A DNA stretch of 35,820 nt from an uncultured Carnobacterium sp. (lineage in GTDB: Bacteria > Bacillota > Bacilli > Lactobacillales > Aerococcaceae): assembly GCA_937967765.1 (NCBI GenBank), contig CALCML010000066.1:1-35820 (forward strand). The letters are read 5' to 3'. Shown in pieces: positions 1 through 9,001 of this stretch. A program made the position numbers and the translations under genes. The first letter of the stretch is position 1, and each line of letters begins with the position of its first letter. The notes under the pieces are model-generated. The model saw nothing but the letters and a program-made list of their open reading frames with translations, did no database searches and was not told the origin of the DNA.

Positions 1-109
<109 letters not shown>

Positions 110-192
110 TTATTAACTCCTTTAATATTTATTTTGTACGTTATTATTTTAATCGAAAATCATCAGAGTTTCAACCTTTGGAAAGGGATTCT

Positions 193-1721
193 TTATTTTT
201 CGATTAATGATTCACCAGTCATTTCTTCTGGTTTTTCCACATTTAGTAAATCAAGCATAGTTGGAGCAACGTCTGCTAAACGTCCACCCTCGCGTAATGT
301 TACACCTTTCTTCGTAACAATCACTGGTACTGGCACTGTTGTATGTGCAGTATGTGGTGTTCCTTCTGGTGTAATCATTGTTTCTGAGTTACCGTGGTCA
401 GCAAAGATAATTGCGCTACCGCCTTTTGCAAGGATGGCGTCAACAACTTTACCTAAGTTTTCATCCACTGCTTCAATCGCTTTGATTGTTGGTTCTAACA
501 TTCCTGAGTGTCCAACCATGTCTGGGTTCGCGAAGTTTAAGATGATGGCATCATTTTCATCATTGATGATTGAGTTGTATAATGCATCTCCTACTTCGTA
601 AGCACTCATTTCTGGTTTCAAGTCGTAAGTTGCAACCTTTGGAGAAGGAATTAAAATACGGTTTTCGCCAGGGAATTCTTCGTTACGTCCACCATTCATG
701 AAGAATGTTACGTGTGGATATTTTTCAGTTTCGGCAATACGTAATTGTGCAAGGCCTGCTTTAGATAACACTTCACCAAGAACGTTTGTCATTGGGATTG
801 GTGGGAATGCAACTTCTGCATCCACGCTTGGGTTATATAAAGTCATTGTCACAAATTTAACGTTTGTAGCACGTGCACCACGGTCAAAGTTAGTCCACTC
901 TTTATCAGTGAACGCATTTGATAATTGGATTGCACGGTCAGGACGGAAGTTGAAGAAGATGATTGCATCGTTGTTTTCAACTTTTGCCACTGGTTTGCCA
1001 TCTTTAACGATTACTGATGGAATAACGAATTCGTCTGTAACGTCTTTAGCATAGCTATCAGCAATTACAGCTTGTGCGCTTTCGAATTGTGGGCCTTCGC
1101 TATGAGCGATTGCATCATAAGCTAATTTCACACGTTCCCAACGTTTGTCACGGTCCATTGCATAGTAACGACCTGACACTGTTGCGATTTCTCCAACGCC
1201 TACTTCAGCTAATTTGTCTTCTAAAGTTTTGATGTAAGAAGGACCAGCTTTAGGGTCTACGTCACGTCCATCCATGAATGCATGAATGTACACTTTGTCG
1301 ATTCCTTTTGCTTTAGCGGTTTCCACTAATGCTAATAAATGGTTGATGTGGCTGTGTACCCCACCATCAGATAATAATCCGAATAAGTGTAATGCAGAGC
1401 CATTTTCTTTCACGTGGTTAAATGCACCGTTTAATGCTGGGTTTGATTCGAATTCGCCTTCTTCGATTGCTTTGTCAATACGAGTTAAGCTTTGGTAAAC
1501 GATACGTCCAGCACCGATGTTTGTATGACCTACTTCTGAGTTCCCCATTTGGCCGTCTGGTAGACCTACATCTAATCCAGAAGCTTTTAATGTTGTATGA
1601 GGGAATTCGTTATAATAACGATCAAAATTTGGTTTTTTTGCTTGTGCAACGGCATTACCTTCAACTTCTGGTCTCCATCCGAAACCATCTAAGATAATAA
1701 TTGCAACTGGTGATTTTGCCA

Positions 1722-1722
<1 letters not shown>
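193..1722 (-). CDS. gpmI: 2,3-bisphosphoglycerate-independent phosphoglycerate mutase
   Basis: Interconverts 3- and 2-phosphoglycerate using two Mn2+ ions and a phosphoserine intermediate. The 509-residue length is typical of the family. Metal ligand Asp12 lies in ILDGFGW and the catalytic serine is Ser62 in [10 protein letters not shown], both at the positions known from the Geobacillus enzyme; the C-terminal metal-site motif FADHGNSE is also present. The start ATG shares one base with the tpiA stop (TAATG), and a GGAGGC ribosome binding site lies inside the end of tpiA, so translation of the two genes is coupled. Having the cofactor-independent enzyme inside the operon argues against Streptococcus, which uses the cofactor-dependent type. 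Confidence 0.97.
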
Positions 1723-3700
<1,978 letters not shown>

Positions 3701-3755
3701 AAAATAGCCTCCTACATTTTTATTTGGAGCGAGTGCATTACTCACATTATGAAAA

Positions 3756-3788
3756 CAGGGCGAGGAAGCGAATGCTTCCATCGCCCTG
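3756..3788 (-). terminator. Strong hairpin between gapA and pgk (processing or partial terminator)
   Basis: CAGGGCGA (3756-3763) pairs with TCGCCCTG (3781-3788), and inside that GGAAGC (3764-3769) pairs with GCTTCC (3774-3779), with one unpaired base and a 4-nt loop. On the transcript the stem is followed by only UUUUC, which is short for an efficient terminator. A smaller hairpin (3730-3745) follows before the pgk ribosome binding site. The likely role, by analogy with known gap operons, is to set a higher gapA mRNA level than that of downstream genes through partial termination, protection of a 3' end or processing. Confidence 0.6.
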
Positions 3789-3825
3789 AGAAAATAGATA
3801 CGATTAGCTAAATCTATAGTTTAAA

Positions 3826-4827
3826 TTATAGTTTTGCGAAGTATTGTAAAGTACGAACTAATTGTGCAGTGTATGACATTTCGTTATCGTACCAAGCAAC
3901 AGTTTTAACTAATTGTTTGTCGCCTACAGTCATTACTTTAGTTTGAGTTGCATCGAATAATGAACCATAAGTGATACCTACGATATCAGAAGATACGATT
4001 GGATCTTCAGTGTATCCGTAAGATTCGTTAGCTAATTCTTTCATAGCTGCGTTGATTTCTTCAGCAGTAACTGGTTTTTCTAAAACTGTTACTAATTCAG
4101 TTAATGAACCTGTTGGAACAGGAACACGTTGAGCTGCTCCGTCTAATTTTCCGTTTAATTCTGGGATTACTAATCCGATAGCTTTAGCAGCACCAGTTGT
4201 GTTAGGAACGATGTTAACTGCTGCAGCACGAGCACGACGTAAGTCACCTTTAGCGTGAGGTGCGTCTAATGTGTTTTGGTCACCAGTGTAACCGTGGATT
4301 GTTGTCATTAATCCTTCAACAATACCGAATTTATCGTTTAATGCTTTAGCCATTGGAGCTAAGCAGTTTGTAGTACATGAAGCACCAGAGATAACAGTTT
4401 CTTTACCTGTTAAAATGTTGTGGTTTGTGTTGAATACAACTGTAGGAACGTCATTTCCACCAGGTGCAGAAATAACAACGCGTTTAGCGCCAGCTTTTAA
4501 GTGTAATTCAGCTTTTTCTTTAGAAGTGAAGAAACCAGTACATTCTAATACGATATCAACGCCTAGTTCACCCCATGGTAATTCTTCAGGATTACGGTTA
4601 GCAAGTACTTTAACTTCTTTACCGTTAACGCGGAAAGCTCCATCTAACACTTCAACTTCACCGTTGAAACGTCCTTGAGTTGAATCATATTTTAACAAGT
4701 GAGCTAATTGCTTAGCGTCTGTTAAGTCATTGATTGCAACAACTTCTAATCCTTCCACATCTTGAATACGACGGAATGCTAAACGACCGATACGTCCGAA
4801 ACCGTTAATACCAACTTTAACTGTCAT
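3826..4827 (-). CDS. gapA: Glyceraldehyde-3-phosphate dehydrogenase, glycolytic
   Basis: NAD-dependent oxidation and phosphorylation of glyceraldehyde 3-phosphate. The 333-residue sequence carries the Rossmann motif [14 protein letters not shown] near the N-terminus, catalytic Cys151 in [12 protein letters not shown] and His178 in [10 protein letters not shown]. An AGGAGGAAAA ribosome binding site precedes the ATG. The gene directly follows cggR with a 30-bp gap, the standard arrangement for the glycolytic (not gluconeogenic) enzyme in Firmicutes. Confidence 0.97.
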   Translation of the reverse strand: MTVKVGINGFGRIGRLAFRRIQDVEGLEVVAINDLTDAKQLAHLLKYDSTQGRFNGEVEVLDGAFRVNGKEVKVLANRNPEELPWGELGVDIVLECTGFFTSKEKAELHLKAGAKRVVISAPGGNDVPTVVFNTNHNILTGKETVISGASCTTNCLAPMAKALNDKFGIVEGLMTTIHGYTGDQNTLDAPHAKGDLRRARAAAVNIVPNTTGAAKAIGLVIPELNGKLDGAAQRVPVPTGSLTELVTVLEKPVTAEEINAAMKELANESYGYTEDPIVSSDIVGITYGSLFDATQTKVMTVGDKQLVKTVAWYDNEMSYTAQLVRTLQYFAKL

Positions 4828-4857
4828 ATAGTTTTTCCTCCTAGGAATTTTTTATTT

Positions 4858-5877
4858 TTATTTTTTGCGGGTTGCCCCGTTCAAAACCAACTCTGATGTC
4901 TCCTTGTCAATCACAAACCAAGTGCGATCCACTGGAGCTAATTTGGCATATGCTTTTAAAGCATGTGCCTTCTCTGCGCCTTCCACAACGGCAATCGAAT
5001 GTGGAATCGTAGATAAATCACTAAGATGCAGCCCTACTCGTGGGATTTTTAACACCACATTTCCTTCTGCATCGAAGAAACAACCGAACGCTTCGCCAAT
5101 TGCTTTCTTCTCTTTTAACGTAGCCATTTGTTCTTGCGTGAGGCCACGTCTCTCTCCCATTATAATAGCACTTCCAACGCTATATAACAAACACTCCGCC
5201 TTTTTCATGAGACCTATCGTCTTTGCGACTGAAGGTTCTTGCATTAACGGTGCATATGTCGCCTGTTGGACATGTTCTGGAACGAATAACGCTTCATGAT
5301 GAGCGCCAATTCCAGTCGCCATTTTCTCACTGACATTATTGGCTTGAATCACCATCGATCCAAACATTCCTCCTCTTGCAGGAACAATCGTTAAGTCTCG
5401 GTTCACTGAAATGTCTTTTGTGAATCCTTCGCTGACACGGACCATCGTTTGGCCCCCAGTGATGGCGATAATGGAAGTTCCAAGCGGTAAAAGGACATCC
5501 ATAATCTCTTGTACCAACTCAGATGTTTTCGCCGGATTCTCAACTACTTTTACATATTGAACGCCTAAGGTTTTAGCCACCTTATGTTCCACCAGACTCA
5601 TCTGGATAAAGTTGTTTTTCAAATCATCCGACCGTTCTAATATAAATTCGCCAACTTCCGTGAGTCGCATTCCTGACCCTTGTACTTCAATAAGGTCTAA
5701 AGCTTTCATATCCTCACATTCATTACGTAGTGTGCGTTCGGACATCTGAACCACTTTTGCAAGGGCTCTTCGTCCAATCGGTTGATACGTTGCGATGGCT
5801 TGTAAAATACGGAATCGCGTTTGAAGAGCGACTCTGCTTTCTGGAACCAATAAATGAGATAGATTAAGATAATTCAT
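4858..5877 (-). CDS. cggR: Central glycolytic genes regulator CggR (SorC family)
   Basis: Transcriptional repressor of the glycolytic operon; in Bacillus subtilis the homologue is released from DNA by fructose 1,6-bisphosphate. The 339-residue protein has an N-terminal winged-helix region (about residues 20-75, recognition helix near QMSERTLRNECEDM) and a C-terminal SorC-type sugar-binding domain with ITGGQTM and PARGGMFG segments. The ribosome binding site is GGAGGAAGG. It is the first gene of the operon and so controls its own transcription. Function is assigned from family and context. Confidence 0.93.
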   Translation of the reverse strand: MNYLNLSHLLVPESRVALQTRFRILQAIATYQPIGRRALAKVVQMSERTLRNECEDMKALDLIEVQGSGMRLTEVGEFILERSDDLKNNFIQMSLVEHKVAKTLGVQYVKVVENPAKTSELVQEIMDVLLPLGTSIIAITGGQTMVRVSEGFTKDISVNRDLTIVPARGGMFGSMVIQANNVSEKMATGIGAHHEALFVPEHVQQATYAPLMQEPSVAKTIGLMKKAECLLYSVGSAIIMGERRGLTQEQMATLKEKKAIGEAFGCFFDAEGNVVLKIPRVGLHLSDLSTIPHSIAVVEGAEKAHALKAYAKLAPVDRTWFVIDKETSELVLNGATRKK

Positions 5878-5899
5878 CGAAACCTTCCTCCAATCGTTT

Positions 5900-5924
5900 C
5901 CAGACAGGGTCGTATATCGTCCCG
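5900..5924 (-). promoter_or_regulatory. Candidate CggR operator
   Basis: On the minus strand this stretch reads CGGGACGATATACGACCC followed by TGTCTGG. The first six bases match the CGGGAC half of the B. subtilis CggR operator as I remember it, and a TGTC follows, although the spacing differs from that model. It also contains a rough inverted repeat (GGG.CG.....CG.CCC at 5907-5923). It sits between the promoter and the cggR start, as in B. subtilis. Assignment is an inference. Confidence 0.45.
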
Positions 5925-5968
5925 CTTATTTCCAGTATCTTTGAATCCATATTTCTGAACACATTTAT

Positions 5969-5996
5969 ATTTTAACACAAAATAGCAGAAATGCAA
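5969..5996 (-). promoter_or_regulatory. Promoter of the cggR-gapA operon
   Basis: A TTGCAT -35 box (5991-5996) and a TAAAAT -10 box (5969-5974) are separated by 16 bp, and the -10 is preceded by TG one base upstream, making an extended -10 element. It lies about 90 bp upstream of the cggR start, leaving room for the candidate operator downstream. Confidence 0.6.
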
Positions 5997-6042
5997 CCGT
6001 GCTCACATTACAATTTGGTTAAGATTTACGATAAGTAGGGAC

Positions 6043-6375
6043 TTATTTTGCCCCTATTTGTTTATTAACCTTTTCATGGCAAGTTTCTCCGTCATCCATC
6101 ACAAAAGAAATTTCCATATGCGCTCCGACTTTTTGCGCCATCTCTTCTAAGAATAAAATTGAGGGATTATGGTGTCCTGAAACTAACCGTGACAAATGAG
6201 CTGGTTTTATCCCAACCTTTTCTGCAAACTCGGTACGTGAGAGTCCCGACACAAGTCTCAACTCTGTAATCCTTGCTGCCATTTCTTTTAGAGTGAAATC
6301 TAAATCTAAGTCTTTTTCGAAGTTCTCCCAATCCAATGACAAGCGTGCTATTGAACGCTTCAGATTCTGATCCAT
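6043..6375 (-). CDS. XRE-family HTH protein, HigA-like antitoxin/regulator
   Basis: A 110-residue DNA-binding protein. The helix-turn-helix lies about residues 40-75 (ITELRLVSGLSRTEFAEKVG followed by PAHLSRLVSGHHNPSI), preceded by an acidic helix. It has a strong GAGGAGGC ribosome binding site eight bases before the ATG, located inside the upstream ORF. This layout (partner ORF first, XRE protein second, palindromes upstream) is typical of HigBA-like type II toxin-antitoxin loci, in which the antitoxin represses its own promoter. Role inferred; the DNA-binding fold is clear. Confidence 0.8.
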   Translation of the reverse strand: MDQNLKRSIARLSLDWENFEKDLDLDFTLKEMAARITELRLVSGLSRTEFAEKVGIKPAHLSRLVSGHHNPSILFLEEMAQKVGAHMEISFVMDDGETCHEKVNKQIGAK

Positions 6376-6577
6376 TTTTTAAAGCCTCCTCTTTAGTATA
6401 TACAACTGGAATTTTCAATTTAGTCCGTGATCTATTCCCCCACATTTCGAGGATCGCTGGAGTTAACCCTTCTTTATCAAGCAACTTAAGAGCCGCAAGC
6501 ATTTTCACCTTTTCTTTATACGGTCTACTATCCACAAACTCTAATGTTCTTGGGTCAATCTGATGCTCTATTTTCAT
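6167..6577 (-). CDS. Hypothetical protein, possible degenerate toxin of a TA pair
   Basis: A 136-residue ORF starting MKIEHQIDP, preceded by GGGAGGGGG. The first part (about residues 10-40, with YKEKVKMLAALKLLDKEGL) vaguely resembles the N-terminal helices of RelE/HigB-type toxins, but I do not see their usual core or a KKTQKTP-type C-terminus. The last 209 bases overlap the HTH gene in another frame, and the residues encoded there (rich in R, K, S, T) look like an out-of-frame tail. It may be a toxin remnant with a deletion or frameshift, or an unrelated small protein. I would not assign toxin activity from sequence alone. Confidence 0.45.
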   Translation of the reverse strand: MKIEHQIDPRTLEFVDSRPYKEKVKMLAALKLLDKEGLTPAILEMWGNRSRTKLKIPVVYTKEEALKNGSESEAFNSTLVIGLGELRKRLRFRFHSKRNGSKDYRVETCVGTLTYRVCRKGWDKTSSFVTVSFRTP

Positions 6578-6600
6578 AAATCCCCCTCCCACTTAAACAT

Positions 6601-6630
6601 TACCATATTTGGTAATTACCATATATGGTA
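6601..6630. promoter_or_regulatory. Twin palindromic operator of the HTH locus
   Basis: TACCATATTTGGTA (6601-6614, one mismatch) and TACCATATATGGTA (6617-6630, perfect 14-bp palindrome) stand in tandem with centres 16 bp apart, just upstream of the start at 6577. Such paired palindromes are what an autoregulating dimeric HTH antitoxin normally binds. Confidence 0.7.
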
Positions 6631-6718
6631 ATGTTGCTCTCTTCTTATACTTTTTTGCTCTCTTTTAAAATTAAACGAATTAAACCATTTCTCCTTTATA
6701 CTCAATTTTTTCCAAAAC

Positions 6719-6747
6719 TTGCACAGTTTTCTAAAATTAGATACACT
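6719..6747 (+). promoter_or_regulatory. Weak candidate promoter for the tRNA gene
   Basis: TTGCAC (6719-6724), 17 bp, TACACT (6742-6747), ending 11 bp before the tRNA. Both boxes match consensus only partly; proposed mainly from position. Confidence 0.3.
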
Positions 6748-6758
6748 TAGGAAAGAAT

Positions 6759-6830
6759 GTCGCCTTAGTGTAGTGGATATCACATGAGATTCCGGTTCTC
6801 ATAACAGGGGTTCGACTCCCCTAGGCGACA
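6759..6830 (+). tRNA. tRNA-Arg (anticodon CCG)
   Basis: A complete 72-nt cloverleaf can be folded by hand: acceptor stem GTCGCCT/AGGCGAC with discriminator A at 6830, D arm around GTGTAGTGGATATCAC, anticodon stem TGAGA/TCTCA with loop TTCCGGT (anticodon CCG), a 4-nt variable loop, and T arm AGGGG-TTCGACT-CCCCT. No CCA is encoded. It reads CGG, a rare arginine codon in low-GC bacteria. The prophage starts at its 3' end. Confidence 0.93.
6811..6830 (+). other. Probable prophage attachment core in the tRNA 3' end
   Basis: The T-arm/acceptor half of the tRNA (TTCGACTCCCCTAGGCGACA) is where tyrosine integrases usually cross over, leaving an intact tRNA. All phage genes lie to its right and end here with the lysis module, as expected for the end opposite the integrase. 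The matching copy must be beyond the right edge; I did not see one inside the window, so the core length is unknown. Confidence 0.5.
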
Positions 6831-6845
6831 TTTTTTAATGTTTCA

Positions 6846-6873
6846 TAGCGTTGCACAGCATTGTAAAACGCTA
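6846..6873. repeat. Inverted repeat near the attachment site
   Basis: TAGCGTT (6846-6852) and AACGCTA (6867-6873) form a 7-bp inverted repeat, 16 bp inside the prophage end. It could be a binding site for integrase or a directionality factor, or chance. Confidence 0.3.
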
Positions 6874-6922
6874 TAAAATCAACGTTTACATTTCCTGATA
6901 AAGCACACAATAGTATAAAATT

Positions 6923-6943
6923 GAGTACAAAAAGAGTACAAAA
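6923..6943. repeat. Two GAGTACAAAA direct repeats, candidate integrase arm sites
   Basis: GAGTACAAAA occurs at 6923-6932 and 6934-6943, an 11-bp period, about one helical turn. Short tandem repeats within about 100 bp of a tRNA attachment site are typical arm-type sites for the N-terminal domain of tyrosine integrases. The assignment rests on position and spacing. Confidence 0.45.
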
Positions 6944-6948
6944 TAAAC

Positions 6949-6972
6949 AAGCCTACCAATTAAGGTAGGCTT
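6949..6972 (-). terminator. Intrinsic terminator after the endolysin gene
   Basis: AAGCCTACC (6949-6957) and GGTAGGCTT (6964-6972) form a perfect 9-bp stem with a 6-nt loop, 7 bp after the endolysin stop. On the minus-strand transcript the stem is followed by GUUUAUUUUG. It would end late transcription before the host tRNA. Confidence 0.7.
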
Positions 6973-6979
6973 AAATGTT

Positions 6980-8026
6980 TTATGAAAGCAATTCATTTAC
7001 ACGATTTTGAACTGCTTGCGCGTCGTAACCAGCACTTGTTAAATTGTCGTATCTTTCTTGACCGTTGCCCCATAGGCCTTGAATAACCTCATTTGCCACG
7101 CTATCAAGATTAGTGTAATCACTTTGAGTGTAATCGCCATTTAAAAGAGCGTTAACTCTATTTTGAACGGCTTGAGCGTCATAGCCTGCATTTGTTAGTC
7201 TGTCATAACGTTCTTGACCGTTTCCCCATAGACCTTGTAGAACTTCATTCGCAACGCTGTCTAGGTCTGTATTGTCAACATCATAGTCTGTTGTTGTTTC
7301 GCCACTTAAAAGGCTGTTAACACGATTTTGAATTGCCTGTGCATCGTAGCCAGCATTTGTTAAATTGTTGAAACGTTCTTCACCATTTCCCCACACGCCT
7401 TGCACTACCTCTTGAGCGACTTCATCTACTGACTTACCACCAACACGATTTTGTTTCGGTTTTTCTGATTGAACACTTTCTTGGACAGTAGGTTCGCTTG
7501 AAACTTGACCGAGCATTTCATCGACTGTTGAGCCTAAACTAGCGAAGTATTGCATACGTGAAACAAAATAATTCTTTACGCTTTCTGTCGTTCCGCCGTG
7601 TAATTCCAAACTTCTATGCGGGCATGTTGTTGGCACGAATTCGTGGTGTAGTCTTACTGTATTTGTATTGATTGGTAAGCCGTAATAGAGTAGGTCTTCA
7701 GTAGCCTGCATAAGTGTTACGTCTTCATTTTGCAAGAACTCTTCATCGCTTACTTTTAAGCTCTCACAAACTTCGTAGCCAATCGAACGGCAGTTACTCC
7801 ACCAGTCGCCTGTATGATACCCGATGTTAAACGTGTCAATCACTCGTGCAATCGTGTTGCGATTACAATAATAGTGTGCAATCCCTAGTGATTTATCACG
7901 ATAACGTAACCAATCTACGTATTGTTCTGGTGTCATGCTTCCAGCGTCGTTGTGAATTACTACGAATTCTAAATTAAATAATTTCCCGCTGTCGTGCATA
8001 AGTGTTTCATTGATTTTCTTTACCAT
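6980..8026 (-). CDS. Endolysin: N-acetylmuramoyl-L-alanine amidase with three CW_7 repeats
   Basis: Cuts the bond between muramic acid and the peptide stem to release phage. Residues about 15-150 form an Amidase_2 domain; likely zinc ligands are His25 (FVVIHNDAGS), His127 and Cys135 (LHHEFVPTTCPH), with the spacing seen in T7 lysozyme. Three C-terminal repeats of about 41 residues (200-240, 255-295, 307-348), each with the core WGNG.ER....T.AGYDAQA.QNRVN, match the CW_7 cell-wall-binding repeat of the pneumococcal phage lysin Cpl-7. There is no signal peptide, so release depends on a holin. It is the last gene before the prophage end. Confidence 0.93.
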   Translation of the reverse strand: MVKKINETLMHDSGKLFNLEFVVIHNDAGSMTPEQYVDWLRYRDKSLGIAHYYCNRNTIARVIDTFNIGYHTGDWWSNCRSIGYEVCESLKVSDEEFLQNEDVTLMQATEDLLYYGLPINTNTVRLHHEFVPTTCPHRSLELHGGTTESVKNYFVSRMQYFASLGSTVDEMLGQVSSEPTVQESVQSEKPKQNRVGGKSVDEVAQEVVQGVWGNGEERFNNLTNAGYDAQAIQNRVNSLLSGETTTDYDVDNTDLDSVANEVLQGLWGNGQERYDRLTNAGYDAQAVQNRVNALLNGDYTQSDYTNLDSVANEVIQGLWGNGQERYDNLTSAGYDAQAVQNRVNELLS

Positions 8027-8090
8027 AATATTTCCCTCTTTTCTTGATTTTTAATTTATAAAAGTCAGGAGCATCTTATGCATACCTGCC

Positions 8091-8351
8091 TTATTGATTG
8101 TTTGGTCGTTCGTATGTCATAGCGCGTGTGCTGTCGCTTACTCCGCTAGTAGTAGGATCGTTAACAATTCCGACAATCATCAAAACAGCAAAGAGTGCAT
8201 TGATGAATACTAATAATTTGTCGATTGTTTCGCCTAACTCTAAACGGACATTAAATACAGCTAGAAACGTTTGTAATAACAACGCTAAAGCTGGTACTAA
8301 AGTAAGCCAAAACGTTTTATTTAATACTCGTACTTTCCAATTGATCATCAT
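8091..8351 (-). CDS. Holin, phi LC3 family
   Basis: An 86-residue inner-membrane protein with two hydrophobic segments (about residues 14-34 and 46-63) and the family features INWKVR....KTFW near the start and IVNDPTT.GVSDS.RAMTY near the end. It should form the membrane lesions that let the endolysin reach the wall. It lies between a second holin-like gene and the endolysin. The start is at 8351 or the adjacent ATG at 8348; AGGAAGAGG lies upstream. Confidence 0.9.
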   Translation of the reverse strand: MMINWKVRVLNKTFWLTLVPALALLLQTFLAVFNVRLELGETIDKLLVFINALFAVLMIVGIVNDPTTSGVSDSTRAMTYERPNNQ

Positions 8352-8353
8352 AA

Positions 8354-8770
8354 TTATTCAACCTCTTCCTTATTTGTTAATTTTTTGATTTTATTTTCTT
8401 GTTGCTGTCGCATCGTTTTTAGATACGGTTTAAGTGATTCAGGGAATGGCAATCCTAATGCCTCCCAATTCTCAGCTAACGAAACCGCGTAGCTGAATAT
8501 AAAAAATAAGCATGTGGTTACACCGATTTCTCGATGCCCAAATGCTCTTGCATACATCGCAGTCACAATAACTACGGCACAAACCAACGCGTGACGTAAT
8601 AATCCGTTAGTGCTCGTCTTACTATCAAATCGTTTCAATTTAAATGCTTTGATGTATCCAGACACCACATCAAAGCATATTAGCCAAAACAGGATTTGAA
8701 TGTATGGGCTGCGCATCAATCCTTCTAAATGCATCTTTAATACATGAAATTCTACATCTAAATTTATCAT
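8354..8770 (-). CDS. Holin-like membrane protein (phage_holin_4/toxin-secretion holin family)
   Basis: 138 residues with three predicted membrane segments (about 23-41, 59-76 and 82-98) and a charged C-terminal tail. The pattern FWLICFDVVSGYIKAFK followed by a basic stretch and NGLLRH is typical of the phage_holin_4 family. It is followed after 2 bp by the phi LC3-type holin, so this phage has two membrane lysis proteins; one may act as antiholin. That division of labour is an inference. Confidence 0.82.
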   Translation of the reverse strand: MINLDVEFHVLKMHLEGLMRSPYIQILFWLICFDVVSGYIKAFKLKRFDSKTSTNGLLRHALVCAVVIVTAMYARAFGHREIGVTTCLFFIFSYAVSLAENWEALGLPFPESLKPYLKTMRQQQENKIKKLTNKEEVE

Positions 8771-8773
8771 CTA

Positions 8774-8989
8774 CTACAACTCCATCACTTCTACAACGGT
8801 TTTGTATTTTTTGATTTCTTCACGCTTATTTGCGTTGTCTTGCTCTAAACGTTGAATGTCTTCTGAAAGATTTTGAATTTTCTGTTCATACTGTGCTTTC
8901 TCTTCATTCATGCGATTAATATCTGCCTGCTTAGTAGTCACTTTCTCTTCTAATGCAGTAATTCTATTTTTAATTTGTTCTAACTCCAT
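8774..8989 (-). CDS. Small coiled-coil protein
   Basis: 71 residues, almost entirely a charged heptad-repeat helix (LEEKVTTKQADINRMNEEK and QNLSEDIQRLEQDN), with no membrane segment. It lies between the tail tip gene and the holins, with an AGGAGG-type site just upstream. Small proteins at this place in related phages are structural accessories or lysis helpers; I cannot choose between them. Confidence 0.7.
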   Translation of the reverse strand: MELEQIKNRITALEEKVTTKQADINRMNEEKAQYEQKIQNLSEDIQRLEQDNANKREEIKKYKTVVEVMEL

Positions 8990-9001
8990 AATATTACCTC
9001 C

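Noticed and set aside
3701..3781. N-terminal extension of phosphoglycerate kinase by 27 residues
   Set aside because: Not part of the family, it crosses the gap-pgk hairpin, and the conserved MAKK start has its own AGGAGGC site.
8027..8090. A possible hairpin between the holin and endolysin genes (CAGG/CCTG with a small inner stem)
   Set aside because: The pairing is short and interrupted, so it does not stand out from chance.
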